Positions 17,794 to 26,575 of a stretch of DNA of 64,000 bases are shown piece after piece. The DNA lies in contig DATHBD010000014.1 of assembly GCA_035296325.1 (NCBI GenBank), positions 62,001-126,000 on the forward strand. Reading direction: 5' to 3'. The notes beneath the pieces are model-generated. The model did not search any database, had not been told where the DNA came from, and was given only the letters and a program-made list of their open reading frames with translations. The stretch comes from DATHBD01 sp035296325 (GTDB taxonomy: Bacteria > Actinomycetota > Actinomycetes > Mycobacteriales > Micromonosporaceae). Made by a program: the position numbers and the translations under genes. Position 1 is the stretch's first letter, and each line of letters starts with the position of its first letter.

Positions 17794-18639
17794 TCAGGCG
17801 AGAAAGGCGGGGCCGCCCGGTGGCAGCGCCGGCACGGCGCCCAGGGCAGCTGCGCGACGGGCGAACTCGCGCAGCCCGGCGACCTGGCGGTCGCCAAGGG
17901 AGAAGTCGAGGGCCCGGAAGTACGACGCGAGCGTGGCGGCGTCGAACGGCTCCCATCGGGCCGCCGCCTCGGCCACCGCGTCCAACTCCCCCAGGCACAC
18001 GTCGCGGGAGCGCAGGAACGCCTCGTGCACGTCCTTGACCTGCCCCGGGAACGCCGCGGCGAACTCGCGCCGGACCCCCCACGCGGCGAACACCATGGGC
18101 AGACCGGTCCACTCCCGCCAGGCCTCACCCAGGTCGGTGACGATCAGACCGCGCGCCGGAGCCTCGTGCCGCGCGCGCAGCGCCACGTCGCCGATGAGCA
18201 CCGCGGCGTCGGACTCCAGCAGCATCTGGGTGAGATCGGGTGGGCAGGTGAAGTACTCCGGTGTCACCCCGTACCGCTGCGCCAGCAGCATCTGCGCGAG
18301 CAGCACCCCGGTCCGCGACGTCGCGCCGAGCGCCACCCGACGACCGTCCAGCTCGGGAAGCGGCACGGTGGACACGATGTTCACCGAGAGCACCGGCCCG
18401 TCGCTGCCCACCGCCAGGTCGGGCAGGAGCAGCAGGTCGTCGGCGTGGCGCAGGTACTCCACCAGCGAGATCGGGCCGATGTCGAGATCGCCCTCGACCA
18501 GGGCCGCGTTGAGCCGGTCCGGGGTGTCCTTGCGCAGGTCCACGTCGAGGAGTGCGCCGGAACGCATCAACCCCCAGTACAGCGGCAGACAGTTGAGGAA
18601 CTGGATGTGCCCGACCCGGGGGCGGCGTAACTGGCTCAC
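17794..18639 (-). CDS. mqnA: Chorismate dehydratase MqnA
   Basis: MqnA converts chorismate to 3-enolpyruvylbenzoate, the first step of the futalosine menaquinone pathway. The 281-residue protein has the family fold of a periplasmic-binding-like enzyme, with segments RVGHIQFLNCLPLYWGL, DIGPISLVEYL and SRTGVLLAQMLL. GTG at 18639 follows an AGGATGAGA ribosome site and is preferred to a start 51 nt upstream. It stands alone between convergent and divergent neighbours, so it may be transcribed separately from mqnC and mqnE. Confidence 0.93.
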   Translation of the reverse strand: MSQLRRPRVGHIQFLNCLPLYWGLMRSGALLDVDLRKDTPDRLNAALVEGDLDIGPISLVEYLRHADDLLLLPDLAVGSDGPVLSVNIVSTVPLPELDGRRVALGATSRTGVLLAQMLLAQRYGVTPEYFTCPPDLTQMLLESDAAVLIGDVALRARHEAPARGLIVTDLGEAWREWTGLPMVFAAWGVRREFAAAFPGQVKDVHEAFLRSRDVCLGELDAVAEAAARWEPFDAATLASYFRALDFSLGDRQVAGLREFARRAAALGAVPALPPGGPAFLA

Positions 18640-18692
18640 ATTCTCATCCTGCCCCCGGAAGTGGCTGAACCCCGCGGTCCGGCGTCGCATCT

Positions 18693-18732
18693 CACAGTGC
18701 CCGGCGGCAACGCGCTGCCGCCGGGCACTGTG
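18693..18732 (-). terminator. Long perfect hairpin, probable terminator of the 693-aa secreted-protein gene
   Basis: The arms 18693-18709 and 18716-18732 form a perfect 17-bp stem (CACAGTGCCC...GGGCACTGTG) with a 6-nt loop. It begins 10 nt past the stop of the gene at 18742. There is no T-run, as is common for terminators in high-GC actinobacteria. Confidence 0.75.
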
Positions 18733-18741
18733 CGAGCGGTG

Positions 18742-20823
18742 CTACGGCAGGTTGACGGTCCGGGTGCCGCGCCGGGGTAGCGTGATCGGGCCGGTGGACC
18801 GGTCGTCGGCACCGTAGATCAGGCGGACCCGACCCGGGGTGACCAGCGACATGGAGTACCGCCCGTCGACGACGTAGGCCACCCCGACGATGTCACCGGT
18901 CCTCTCGTGCACGGCGTGGACGTAGTCGGCCGGCGCCGTTCCGGTCAGCCGGACCCCGCCGACGAGCGCAGCGTCGAACGTGGTGGAACCGCCCGCGGTG
19001 ACCTGGATGTGCGTCGCACGGTAGCGGTTGATGGTGCCACCGGAGAACTGCATCGGATGGTCCGGGGCGTCGAAGAGCAGCGGCCACCGGTACGGCCCGA
19101 GCCCGCCGATCGTGTACCGGCCCGTCGCGTCGATCTCCACCACCTCCGCGTTCTCCCGGCCGAAGAACATGACGCTGATCCGCACGTGGCCGGCGGAGAC
19201 CGCGGCCCCACCGGCTCGTGTTGTGACCCGGCCGGTGATGGAGCCCGCCCGGTCCAGCCGGATGTCGGGAACCTCGGTCACCACGCCGGCGACCGCGCGC
19301 ACCACGACCGCCTCCCGGATGTCGCCCGTGCCACCCGAGCGGCCGACCCACTGGCTTCCGTACGGACTGTGGCTGGGCGCACGGACGAACAGGGTGTAGT
19401 CCCCGGACGGGAGCGGGCCGAGCCGGACGACGCCCTGTTCGTCGCTGCAGCCGTTGCCTGCATCCGGGATTTCGGTGAAGCCGGCCCCGACCTGCAGAAC
19501 GCAGGCGTTCGGCACCGGCTCACCGGTGACCGCGTCCCGCACCGTGGTAGTGATCAGGGCAGCGGGCGTTATCGGCACGACGGCCTCCGCGGTGGTGCCT
19601 TCGGCCACATTGATCTCGATGGAGGCGCTGTTGTACCGGCCGTCCGCCGCGGATGCCCAGACGGACGTGGCGCCGACGACGACGCCGGTCAGCCGCACCT
19701 CTCCGGTGCCGTTGCTACAACCGTGGGCGACCCCGAGAATGTAGGCACAGAAGTTGGTGATCATCGCTCCGGTGCTCGTGTCCCGCGCGGTGACCCGAAC
19801 CTCGCTGGTGGGCAGCAGGCGGTCCTCGATGGTGACCGACGAGCCGGCCGCGACCGTGATCACCGCGGCCGCCTCCTGCGTCCTGGCGCCGAAGAAATAC
19901 TGGCCACGCACCCGCCACGGATCATTGCCGAACGAGACCTTGTACTCGCCGGCGAGGACGACCGCCTCGAACCTCCCGTCCGGCGACGTGGTCACCGAGC
20001 CCCCCCGTCCGCCGCCGGCGGGGTGTACCTCGACGTAGCCCCCGCTGAGCGGCACGCCGGCCGCGTCGGCGATCCGACCGACGATCGTGCCGGTCGGGAG
20101 CAACTGCTCGTCGATGGTGAGCGTCTCGTCCGTCCGCACCTCGAAGCGGGTGGCGCGCTCGACGTCCAGGGTGCGTGGCACGTACTGCTCGCCGACGAAG
20201 CCCCTGGGAAGTTGGAAGGAGATGCGGTACCGCCCGAGCGGCACGTTGGCAATGGTGAACCGGCCGTCCGAGTCGGTCCTCGCGGCGACCCTGGTCATGT
20301 TGTCCTCGTCGCGCTCCACCACGTCGGCGCCGACGACCGGGTTGCCGGCTGCGTCCACGAGGCGTCCGGTGATCCGACCGGTCAGGATCGCGATCTCGTC
20401 GACCGCGAGGGACGCACCGGCGGCGACTGCAAAAACGTCTCCGTCGTACGGGTCGAGCACCCGAGGTGCGTACTGATGGCCGCCCTCTCGTCGGGTGAAC
20501 TCCAGCCGGTAGCTCGCCGCTGGCACCACCAGGGAGTACGCCCCGTCGGCGCCGGTCACAGCGACCGCGGTGGCTCCGCCCGGGACGCCGACCCGCCACG
20601 CGTGAACCGAAGCACCGGCGATCGGCGCACCGGCCGGAGTTCGGAAGTACCCGGTGATGGTTCCCTGGTCCACGGTGGTCCGCGGCGGCAGCGCTGCCAC
20701 CGACGAGCCAGCGGCGGCGGCGGGGCTGGGTGTGGCCACAGCCATCGGAGCGAGCAGCGCCAGGGCGATGCCGGCGACGCTGAACCAGCGCCTGATCCGA
20801 CGGGCGAGATACCTGTCCTTCAT
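18742..20823 (-). CDS. Secreted protein of repeated carboxypeptidase-regulatory-like beta domains (intact paralogue)
   Basis: This 693-residue exported protein has a signal peptide (about residues 1-38, ending near AAAA). It then has roughly six to seven beta-sandwich modules of the carboxypeptidase-regulatory or Cna-B-like type. The repeated module starts have forms such as GxITGRLVDAAGNPVVGADVV, followed by DGRFTIANVPLGRYRISF. No catalytic domain, sortase signal or transmembrane anchor is visible, so it may be a surface or matrix scaffold. A GAGGAG ribosome site precedes the ATG. A strongly similar gene lies immediately upstream (21040-22578), so the pair arose by tandem duplication. A perfect hairpin follows the stop. 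Confidence 0.82.
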   Translation of the reverse strand: MKDRYLARRIRRWFSVAGIALALLAPMAVATPSPAAAAGSSVAALPPRTTVDQGTITGYFRTPAGAPIAGASVHAWRVGVPGGATAVAVTGADGAYSLVVPAASYRLEFTRREGGHQYAPRVLDPYDGDVFAVAAGASLAVDEIAILTGRITGRLVDAAGNPVVGADVVERDEDNMTRVAARTDSDGRFTIANVPLGRYRISFQLPRGFVGEQYVPRTLDVERATRFEVRTDETLTIDEQLLPTGTIVGRIADAAGVPLSGGYVEVHPAGGGRGGSVTTSPDGRFEAVVLAGEYKVSFGNDPWRVRGQYFFGARTQEAAAVITVAAGSSVTIEDRLLPTSEVRVTARDTSTGAMITNFCAYILGVAHGCSNGTGEVRLTGVVVGATSVWASAADGRYNSASIEINVAEGTTAEAVVPITPAALITTTVRDAVTGEPVPNACVLQVGAGFTEIPDAGNGCSDEQGVVRLGPLPSGDYTLFVRAPSHSPYGSQWVGRSGGTGDIREAVVVRAVAGVVTEVPDIRLDRAGSITGRVTTRAGGAAVSAGHVRISVMFFGRENAEVVEIDATGRYTIGGLGPYRWPLLFDAPDHPMQFSGGTINRYRATHIQVTAGGSTTFDAALVGGVRLTGTAPADYVHAVHERTGDIVGVAYVVDGRYSMSLVTPGRVRLIYGADDRSTGPITLPRRGTRTVNLP

Positions 20824-20975
20824 TGACTACTCCTCTGTCGCGCCGCAACGCACGACGCCGGAGCAGCCTACGAGTTCACCGGTCCTCGCGATGGTGCCGA
20901 AGGCTTAACGCTGGTCCAACGTCCGAAAGCCGACCCACACTTGACGGCCCTGGACAACCACTCTGGAGATTCAGC

Positions 20976-21091
20976 GCCCGTGTCCGGTACCCGCGGTGTC
21001 GCCGCGAGGACCCGCGGGACACAGGCGTTCGCCATCGGCTCACCGGCCACCGCGTCCCGGACCGCGGTCGCGATCATCGCGGTCGCGCGTC
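20976..21091 (-). pseudogene. Out-of-frame remnant of the 3' part of the truncated paralogue
   Basis: In another frame than the gene upstream, about 34 codons read ATAVRDAVAGEPMANACV and then VPDTG. This matches TTTVRDAVTGEPVPNACV and IPDAG in the intact paralogue. Similarity then stops. The shift is explained by one extra base near 21085-21095. The remaining ~280 codons of the intact copy have no counterpart. Confidence 0.7.
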
Positions 21092-22578
21092 ATCGGCACC
21101 ACCACCTCCGTGATGATGCCCTCGGTCACGTTGACGTCGACGGAGACACGGTTGTACCGCCCGTTCGGCGCGTACGTGGTGATCGACGTGGCGCCGACGA
21201 CCACGCCGGTCACCCACACCTCTGCGGTGCCGTTGCTGCAGTTGGTCCCGCTGCTCTCGGGTACGTAGGCGCAGAAGTTGTCGAGCAGCGCTCCGGTCCT
21301 GGTGTCCCGCGCGGTGACCCGAACCTCGCTGGTGGGCAGCGGACGGCCCTCGATGGGAACCGACGAGTCGGCCGGAACCGTGATCACCGCGGCCGCCGCC
21401 AACGTCCGGGCGCCGGCGAAGAAGTGGGTACGCGTCCACGGGACGTCCGTGAACGACGCCTTGTACCCGCCTGCGAACACGACGACCTGGAACGTCCCGT
21501 CCGGCAGGGTGGTCACCGCGCCCAACCATGCGCCCCGGACGTCGTACAGCTGGACGTTGTACCCGATGAGCCCGTCGACCGGCGCGTCGAGGATTCGACC
21601 GATGATCGTGCCGGTCGGAAGCAACTGCTCGTCGATGGTGAGCGTCTCGTCCGCCCGCACCTCGAACCGGGTGGCTCGCTCCAGGTCCAGGGTGCGTGGC
21701 ACGAACTGCTCACCGACGGCGCCGATGGGGAGCCGGAACGAGAGGCGGTACTGCCCGGCCGGGACGCCCGCAACGGTGTACCGACCGTCCGCGTTGGTCC
21801 TCGCGGCGACCCTGATCATGTTGTCCTCGTGGCGTTCCACGACCTCCGCGCCGACGACCGGGTTACCGGCCGCGTCCACCAGGCGTCCGGTGATCCGACC
21901 GGTCGGCAGCGCGATCTCGTCCACGGTGATCGCCGCGCCGGTGGTGAGCGCGAACACACCTGCGGAGTACAGGAAGCGCACTCCCGGTGCGTACTGGGAG
22001 CCACCACCCTCCGGGCGCACGAACTCCAGCCGGTACCTGCCGGCCGGGACAACGAGGGAGTACGCCCCGTCGGCGCCGGTCAGGGCCTCCGCGGTGGCCC
22101 GGCCCCCGACGTCGACATTCCACGCGATAACCCGTGCACCGACGATCGGCGCACCGGTCGCGGACCGGAAGGACCCGGCGATGGTGACCGGATCGACGAT
22201 CGTCGGCGAAACGGAGGGGGTCGGGCTGGGCGGGGTCGGGCTGGGCGAGGTCGGGGTGGGCGACTGGGACGGCGTTGCGGTCGGTGAGGTCGACGGCGTC
22301 AAGGACGGGGACGGCGACAGCGACGGCGGGGCCGGCGGGCTGGCCGAAGCGCCGGCCGAGGGGCTGATGGGCGACTCGGCGGGCGGGCTGACGGGTGCCG
22401 GCGCAGCCGACTGATCGGTCGGGGACTGATCGGTCGGGGACGGTACGGCCGCCGTCCACGAGCCAGCCGCGACGGCAGGGCTGGCCGCCGCCACAACCAT
22501 CGGGGCGAGCAGTGCCAGGGCGATGCCGGCGACGCTCAACCTGCGCCGGATCCGACGGGCGACATACCTGTCACTCAT
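21040..22578 (-). CDS. Secreted beta-domain protein, truncated paralogue with Pro/Ser/Thr linker
   Basis: This 512-residue exported protein is closely similar to the gene at 18742-20823, including the leader (MSDRYVARRIRRRLSVAG versus MKDRYLARRIRRWFSVAG) and the GAGGAG ribosome site. It differs in two ways. A long Pro/Ser/Thr-rich stretch follows the signal peptide (about residues 40-125). The protein also ends early, with an aberrant Arg/Asp/Gly tail (MTRDRDDRDRGPGRGGR), because of a one-base frameshift relative to its paralogue. It still carries about four intact beta-sandwich modules, so it may be expressed. The ATG at 22578 was chosen over an upstream start that lacks a signal peptide. 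Confidence 0.78.
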   Translation of the reverse strand: MSDRYVARRIRRRLSVAGIALALLAPMVVAAASPAVAAGSWTAAVPSPTDQSPTDQSAAPAPVSPPAESPISPSAGASASPPAPPSLSPSPSLTPSTSPTATPSQSPTPTSPSPTPPSPTPSVSPTIVDPVTIAGSFRSATGAPIVGARVIAWNVDVGGRATAEALTGADGAYSLVVPAGRYRLEFVRPEGGGSQYAPGVRFLYSAGVFALTTGAAITVDEIALPTGRITGRLVDAAGNPVVGAEVVERHEDNMIRVAARTNADGRYTVAGVPAGQYRLSFRLPIGAVGEQFVPRTLDLERATRFEVRADETLTIDEQLLPTGTIIGRILDAPVDGLIGYNVQLYDVRGAWLGAVTTLPDGTFQVVVFAGGYKASFTDVPWTRTHFFAGARTLAAAAVITVPADSSVPIEGRPLPTSEVRVTARDTRTGALLDNFCAYVPESSGTNCSNGTAEVWVTGVVVGATSITTYAPNGRYNRVSVDVNVTEGIITEVVVPMTRDRDDRDRGPGRGGR

Positions 22579-22801
22579 TGACGCACTCCTCTGTCGACCC
22601 GCATCGTACGACGCCGGCGTGGCGTACGGGCCAGAGGTCCCGCGGTCATCCAGGAAGGCCATGGCGCTCGCTCAACGCCGAACCCGACGCGTGCCGGGCA
22701 TCTGGCCACGGTCCACCGGCGGACCTGGGGCCGAGGCAATCTTCGCCACCGACGACCCGGTCGCCGGCGATCCGCCGGTAGCAGCGAAGGTAGGAAGACG
22801 G

Positions 22802-22813
22802 TAGGATCCAGGT
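22802..22813 (+). promoter_or_regulatory. Possible -10 element for a leaderless mazE transcript
   Basis: TAGGAT at 22802-22807 ends 6 nt before the mazE ATG. This is the spacing expected if transcription starts at or next to the start codon, as in many actinobacterial leaderless mRNAs. No clear -35 box was seen. Confidence 0.4.
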
Positions 22814-23029
22814 ATGAAGGTTAGCGTCAGCCTCCCCGCGGACGACATCGACTTCGTGGACCACTACGCCCGCGACCGTGGCACAACCCGGTCAGCCGTC
22901 ATGCACGAGGCCGTTCAAATGCTCCGCCGCCGCGACCTCGCCATGGATTACGAGGCGGCCAACGACGAATGGGTAACCAGCGGCGAGGCTGACGTCTGGA
23001 ACGCCATCACCGGTGACGGCCTGAAGTGA
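22814..23029 (+). CDS. mazE: MazE-like ribbon-helix-helix antitoxin
   Basis: This 71-residue protein is the antitoxin of a type II toxin-antitoxin pair. The N-terminal half has a ribbon-helix-helix DNA-binding pattern (MKVSVSLPADDIDFVDHYA, then RSAVMHEAVQMLRRR). The acidic C-terminal half (DYEAANDEWVTSGEADVW) is suited to wrap and block the toxin. Its stop overlaps the toxin start (GTGA), so the two are translated together. The complex usually represses its own promoter. The short spacing between a -10-like box and the ATG would suit that, but no operator was recognised. Confidence 0.9.
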   Translation: MKVSVSLPADDIDFVDHYARDRGTTRSAVMHEAVQMLRRRDLAMDYEAANDEWVTSGEADVWNAITGDGLK

Positions 23030-23376
23030 GGCGCGGCGACGTACTCCTGGCAGATCTCAGCCCGGTCATCGGATCGGAACCAGCCAAACGACGACCTGTG
23101 ATTGTCGTCAGCAACAACGCAGCCAACCGCAGCGCCGTGTCGCGAGGGCAGGGTGTCGTCACCATCGTTCCGGTCACCAGCAACACGGCACGCGTGTATC
23201 CATTCCAGGTACGACTGCCGCCAGATCCCGTGATCGGCTTGAGCGTCGAGTCGAAGGGCCACGCCGAACAAGTCCGCTCGATCGACGTCGCGCGGGTCAG
23301 CCAACGGCTCGGCACCCTCCCCCCGGCGTTGCTGCGCCAGTTGGACGAGGCACTTCGGCTGCACCTTGAGCTGTAG
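23026..23376 (+). CDS. mazF: MazF-family mRNA interferase toxin
   Basis: This is a 116-residue ribonuclease toxin of the PemK/MazF fold. The N-terminal MRRGDVLLADLSPVIGSE and the RRPVIVVSNN and VTIVPVTSNT strands contain the family core, including the conserved Arg and Thr positions of the active site. MazF enzymes cut single-stranded RNA at short sequences; the target here cannot be predicted. The GTG start overlaps the antitoxin stop. No mobile element borders the pair, though it lies between a decaying gene duplicate and a helicase gene. Confidence 0.92.
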   Translation: MRRGDVLLADLSPVIGSEPAKRRPVIVVSNNAANRSAVSRGQGVVTIVPVTSNTARVYPFQVRLPPDPVIGLSVESKGHAEQVRSIDVARVSQRLGTLPPALLRQLDEALRLHLEL

Positions 23377-23567
23377 CACCGCTGGCGACCTTCGCCGCCG
23401 TCCACCAACGCGAAAGTCGGTGCAGAGACGGGCCGGCAGCGCGTACTGTCGATGAGCGCTTGACGGCCGTGGTGTGCCAGGCACCGCTTCGGACGTCCCC
23501 GCGCCGGGCGGCGGCCATCCGCCCCCGGACACGCGAGCGGCAGCAGACGACATGAGGACCGGTCAGC

Positions 23568-25634
23568 ATGCCCGCCAACGACCGCCATGCAGCATCGACA
23601 TCCGGCAAGACGGCGACCACGACGGCCGACAAACTGGACACCGAACGCGCCCACCTCACCGCCTCCCGCGCGGCACTGCGGCGGATGCGCGAGCGGACCC
23701 AGGTGCTGTTCGCCACCGGCGACAAGGTGGCCGGCGACGCGTACACCGCCGAACAGCTCGGCCGGCACCTCTCCCGCCGGGTCGCCGAGCTCGCCGACGA
23801 CCCCGACACCCCGCTCTTCTTCGGCCGCCTGGACATCGAGACCGGCCCTAGGCACCCGGACCCGGGACGGTTTCACATCGGCCGACGGCACGTCACCGAC
23901 GACGCCGGCGAGCCGATGGTGCTCGACTGGCGCGCACCGCTGTCGCGCTCGTTCTACCGCGCCAGCGCCAAGGACCCGGAAGGCGTCACCATCCGTCGGC
24001 GGTTCGGGTTCGACCGGGGGGAACTCACCAGCTTCGAAGACGAGCACCTGGATCGCGGCGAGGAGCTCGGCACCGCCAGTCGCATTCTGACCGCCGAGAT
24101 CGAACGGCCGCGGGTCGGCCCGATGCGCGACATCGTCGCCACCATCCAGCCTGAGCAGGACGAGCTGGTACGCGCCGACCTGGACGAGTCGATCTGCGTG
24201 CAGGGCGCGCCCGGCACCGGGAAGACCGCCGTCGGGCTGCACCGCGCGGCGTACCTGCTCTACCTGCACCGCGAGCGCCTGCGCAAGTCCGGCGTCCTGA
24301 TCATGGGCCCGAACCGGGCGTTCCTGCGCTACATCGCCGCGGTGCTCCCCGCGCTGGGCGAGGTCGAGGTGGCTCAGTCCACCGTGGAGGAGCTCATCGC
24401 CCGCGGTCCGGTCCGCGGCACCGATCCGCCGGCGGTCGCCAATCTGAAGCACGACGCCCGGATGGCCGCCGTGCTGGCGGCCGCGCTCCGGCGAAAGATC
24501 AGCAAGCCGGTGGAACCGATCACGGTGCCGGATGGCGGCTACCGGTGGCGGATCTCCGTGGATGCCCTGCGCCGCGTCGTGGACGAGGTACGCCGGGAGG
24601 CGCCGCCCTACGCGCTGGGCCGGGAACGGGTCCGCGCCCGGGTGGTCGCGCTGCTGCAGCGCCAGGCCGAGGTACGCAGCGCCGACTCCCCCGGCGAGAC
24701 GTGGGTACGCCGGATGGGCCGCGCCAAGCCGGTGACCGGGTTCCTCGATGCTGCCTGGCCGGCGGTGACGGCCGAGCAGTTGGTGGCCGACCTGCTCGGG
24801 GATCCGGACGCCCTGGCGAGCGCCGCCGCCGGCATCCTCACCGCCGATGAGCAGGCCGCCCTGGTGTGGACCAAGCCGCCCCGCACGCCGAAAGCCGCGC
24901 GGTGGTCAGCCGCGGACGCGGTGCTGCTGGACGAGGCGGCCGGGCTGATCGAGCGCCCGGTCAGCTTCGGGCACGTGATCGTCGACGAGGCACAGGACCT
25001 CTCCCCCATGCAGGCCCGCGCGATCGCCCGACGCAGCGAGCACGGCTCTCTCACGCTGCTGGGCGACCTGGCTCAGGGCACCGCGCCGTGGGCGCCCGCG
25101 GACTGGCGTGACCTGCTCGGCCACCTGGGCAAGGCGCAGGCCCGGGTGGTGCCGTTGACCATCGGGTACCGCGTCCCGGCCGTCGTGGTGGACCTGGCCA
25201 ACCGCCTGTTGCCGGCGCTCGGCGTCGACGTGCCGCCGGCCCGGTCGCTGCGCCGGGACGGCGCACTGCGGATCACCCAGGTCACCGACCTCGCGGCGGC
25301 GACAGTGACCGCCGTACGGGCCGCACTCGCCCACGACGGCTCGGTCGGGGTGATCGCGCCCGATGCCGCGGTCCCGGCGCTGACCGCCGCGCTGGCAGCC
25401 GCCGGCATCGAGACCGCGACACCGGAGCAACCCGGGTCCGCGGCGCGGGTGACGGTGCTGCCCGCGACGATCGCCAAGGGCCTGGAGTACGACCACGTGA
25501 TCGTGGTCGAGCCGGCCGACATCGTCGCCGCGGAGCCCCGTGGCCTCAACCGCCTGTTCGTGGTGCTCACCCGCGCGGTCTCCCGACTCGACGTCCTGCA
25601 CGCCCGGGCACTGCCCGCGGCGCTGGCCGGGTGA
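23568..25634 (+). CDS. helD: HelD-type UvrD-like helicase, RNA polymerase recycling factor
   Basis: This 688-residue superfamily 1 ATPase is of the HelD group, which frees RNA polymerase from stalled complexes; some actinobacterial members (HelR) protect it from rifamycins. An N-terminal coiled region (about residues 20-80) is the part that enters the polymerase channel in known structures. It is followed by the HelD-typical DWRAP (120-124), Walker A GAPGTGKT (213-220) and Walker B VDEAQDLSPMQ. It is shorter than some HelD proteins, matching the compact actinobacterial class. No rifamycin-associated inverted repeat was recognised upstream. It is convergent with btuD, and a dispersed palindrome lies between the two stops. 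Confidence 0.88.
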   Translation: MPANDRHAASTSGKTATTTADKLDTERAHLTASRAALRRMRERTQVLFATGDKVAGDAYTAEQLGRHLSRRVAELADDPDTPLFFGRLDIETGPRHPDPGRFHIGRRHVTDDAGEPMVLDWRAPLSRSFYRASAKDPEGVTIRRRFGFDRGELTSFEDEHLDRGEELGTASRILTAEIERPRVGPMRDIVATIQPEQDELVRADLDESICVQGAPGTGKTAVGLHRAAYLLYLHRERLRKSGVLIMGPNRAFLRYIAAVLPALGEVEVAQSTVEELIARGPVRGTDPPAVANLKHDARMAAVLAAALRRKISKPVEPITVPDGGYRWRISVDALRRVVDEVRREAPPYALGRERVRARVVALLQRQAEVRSADSPGETWVRRMGRAKPVTGFLDAAWPAVTAEQLVADLLGDPDALASAAAGILTADEQAALVWTKPPRTPKAARWSAADAVLLDEAAGLIERPVSFGHVIVDEAQDLSPMQARAIARRSEHGSLTLLGDLAQGTAPWAPADWRDLLGHLGKAQARVVPLTIGYRVPAVVVDLANRLLPALGVDVPPARSLRRDGALRITQVTDLAAATVTAVRAALAHDGSVGVIAPDAAVPALTAALAAAGIETATPEQPGSAARVTVLPATIAKGLEYDHVIVVEPADIVAAEPRGLNRLFVVLTRAVSRLDVLHARALPAALAG

Positions 25635-25650
25635 CCGGGAGTATCGACTC

Positions 25651-25708
25651 GTCGACATGTGGCTGAGGCACCTTATGAAGCGCGAATACGGTGCTTCCCA
25701 CGCATGTC
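25651..25708 (+). repeat. Dispersed palindromic element, copy 3 (subtype A)
   Basis: The outer arms are exact GACATG...CATGTC. The inner stem is GAGGCACC...GGTGCTTC with one G-T wobble. The flank CGGGCGTGTCGCGC is conserved to about 25744. The copy sits between the convergent helD and btuD stops, a position suited to a two-way terminator. Confidence 0.85.
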
Positions 25709-25752
25709 GGCGAGCCCCCGCGCGCGGGCCGGGCGTGTCGCGCGGGCGGGCG

Positions 25753-26544
25753 TCACCTCGGGTCGCGCACCGGTACCACCAACGGACCCTGGGCGCCCTG
25801 CACCACCCGGACCCGGGCCCGGTAATGCTTGGCCAGCAACTCCTCGGTCAGCACCTCCGCGGGAGCGCCCACGGCGACCACCTCGCCGTCGGCGAGCAGC
25901 ACCATCCGGTCGGCGTACTCCCCGGCGATGGAGAGTTCGTGCATCGTCGCCAGCACGGTCAGACCCGGGTCCTGGCGCAGCTCGTCCACCAGTTCCAGAA
26001 CCTCCTGCTGGTGGCCGATGTCGAGGGCGGCGGTCGGCTCGTCCAGGAGCAGCAGCCTGGCGCCCTGGGCGAGGGCCCGGGCCAGGAAGGTGCGCTGCCG
26101 CTCGCCACCGGAGAGCGTCTCCAGCGCACGGCCCGCGAACCCGGTGAGATCGAGCCGGGCGAGCACGCCGTACACGATGTCCAGGTCGGCGGCGGACTCC
26201 CGCCCCAGCGTCGGCAGGTACGGCGTGCGTCCCAGCAGCACATAGTCGAGCACCGCCATGCCGGGCGGCACCACCGGGGCCTGCGGCACGGTGGCCACCA
26301 TCCGGGCCCGCTCGCGCCGGCGGAGCCGGTCCGCCGGCGTACCGAACAGTGAGATCGTCCCGGTGCCGGTCAGCAGGCCGCCGACGGCGCGCAGCAGGGT
26401 CGACTTGCCCGCGCCGTTGGGGCCGATCACGGTGACCCACTCGCCCACCGCCACGTCCAGGTCGACGCGCCGCAGGATCGGCGTTCCGCCCAGGTCGACG
26501 CTGAGCCCCCGGACCACGACAGCGCCGCTCATGTCGCTACGCAC
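25753..26544 (-). CDS. btuD: Cobalamin ABC transporter ATPase BtuD-like
   Basis: This is the ATP-binding subunit of a FecCD/BtuCD-type importer. The 263-residue protein has Walker A GPNGAGKS (residues 41-48), the signature LSGGERQRTFLARAL, Walker B LLLLDEPTAALD and the switch histidine in ATMHEL. A GTG at 26544 with GGAAGG upstream was chosen; an ATG at 26532 is the alternative. Cobalamin as substrate is inferred from the riboswitch in front of the operon. Sequence alone would also allow a siderophore. It is the last gene of btuF-C-D. Confidence 0.88.
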   Translation of the reverse strand: MRSDMSGAVVVRGLSVDLGGTPILRRVDLDVAVGEWVTVIGPNGAGKSTLLRAVGGLLTGTGTISLFGTPADRLRRRERARMVATVPQAPVVPPGMAVLDYVLLGRTPYLPTLGRESAADLDIVYGVLARLDLTGFAGRALETLSGGERQRTFLARALAQGARLLLLDEPTAALDIGHQQEVLELVDELRQDPGLTVLATMHELSIAGEYADRMVLLADGEVVAVGAPAEVLTEELLAKHYRARVRVVQGAQGPLVVPVRDPR

Positions 26545-26575
26545 TGAGCCTTCCGATTCCCTCGCTGACGCTCGC

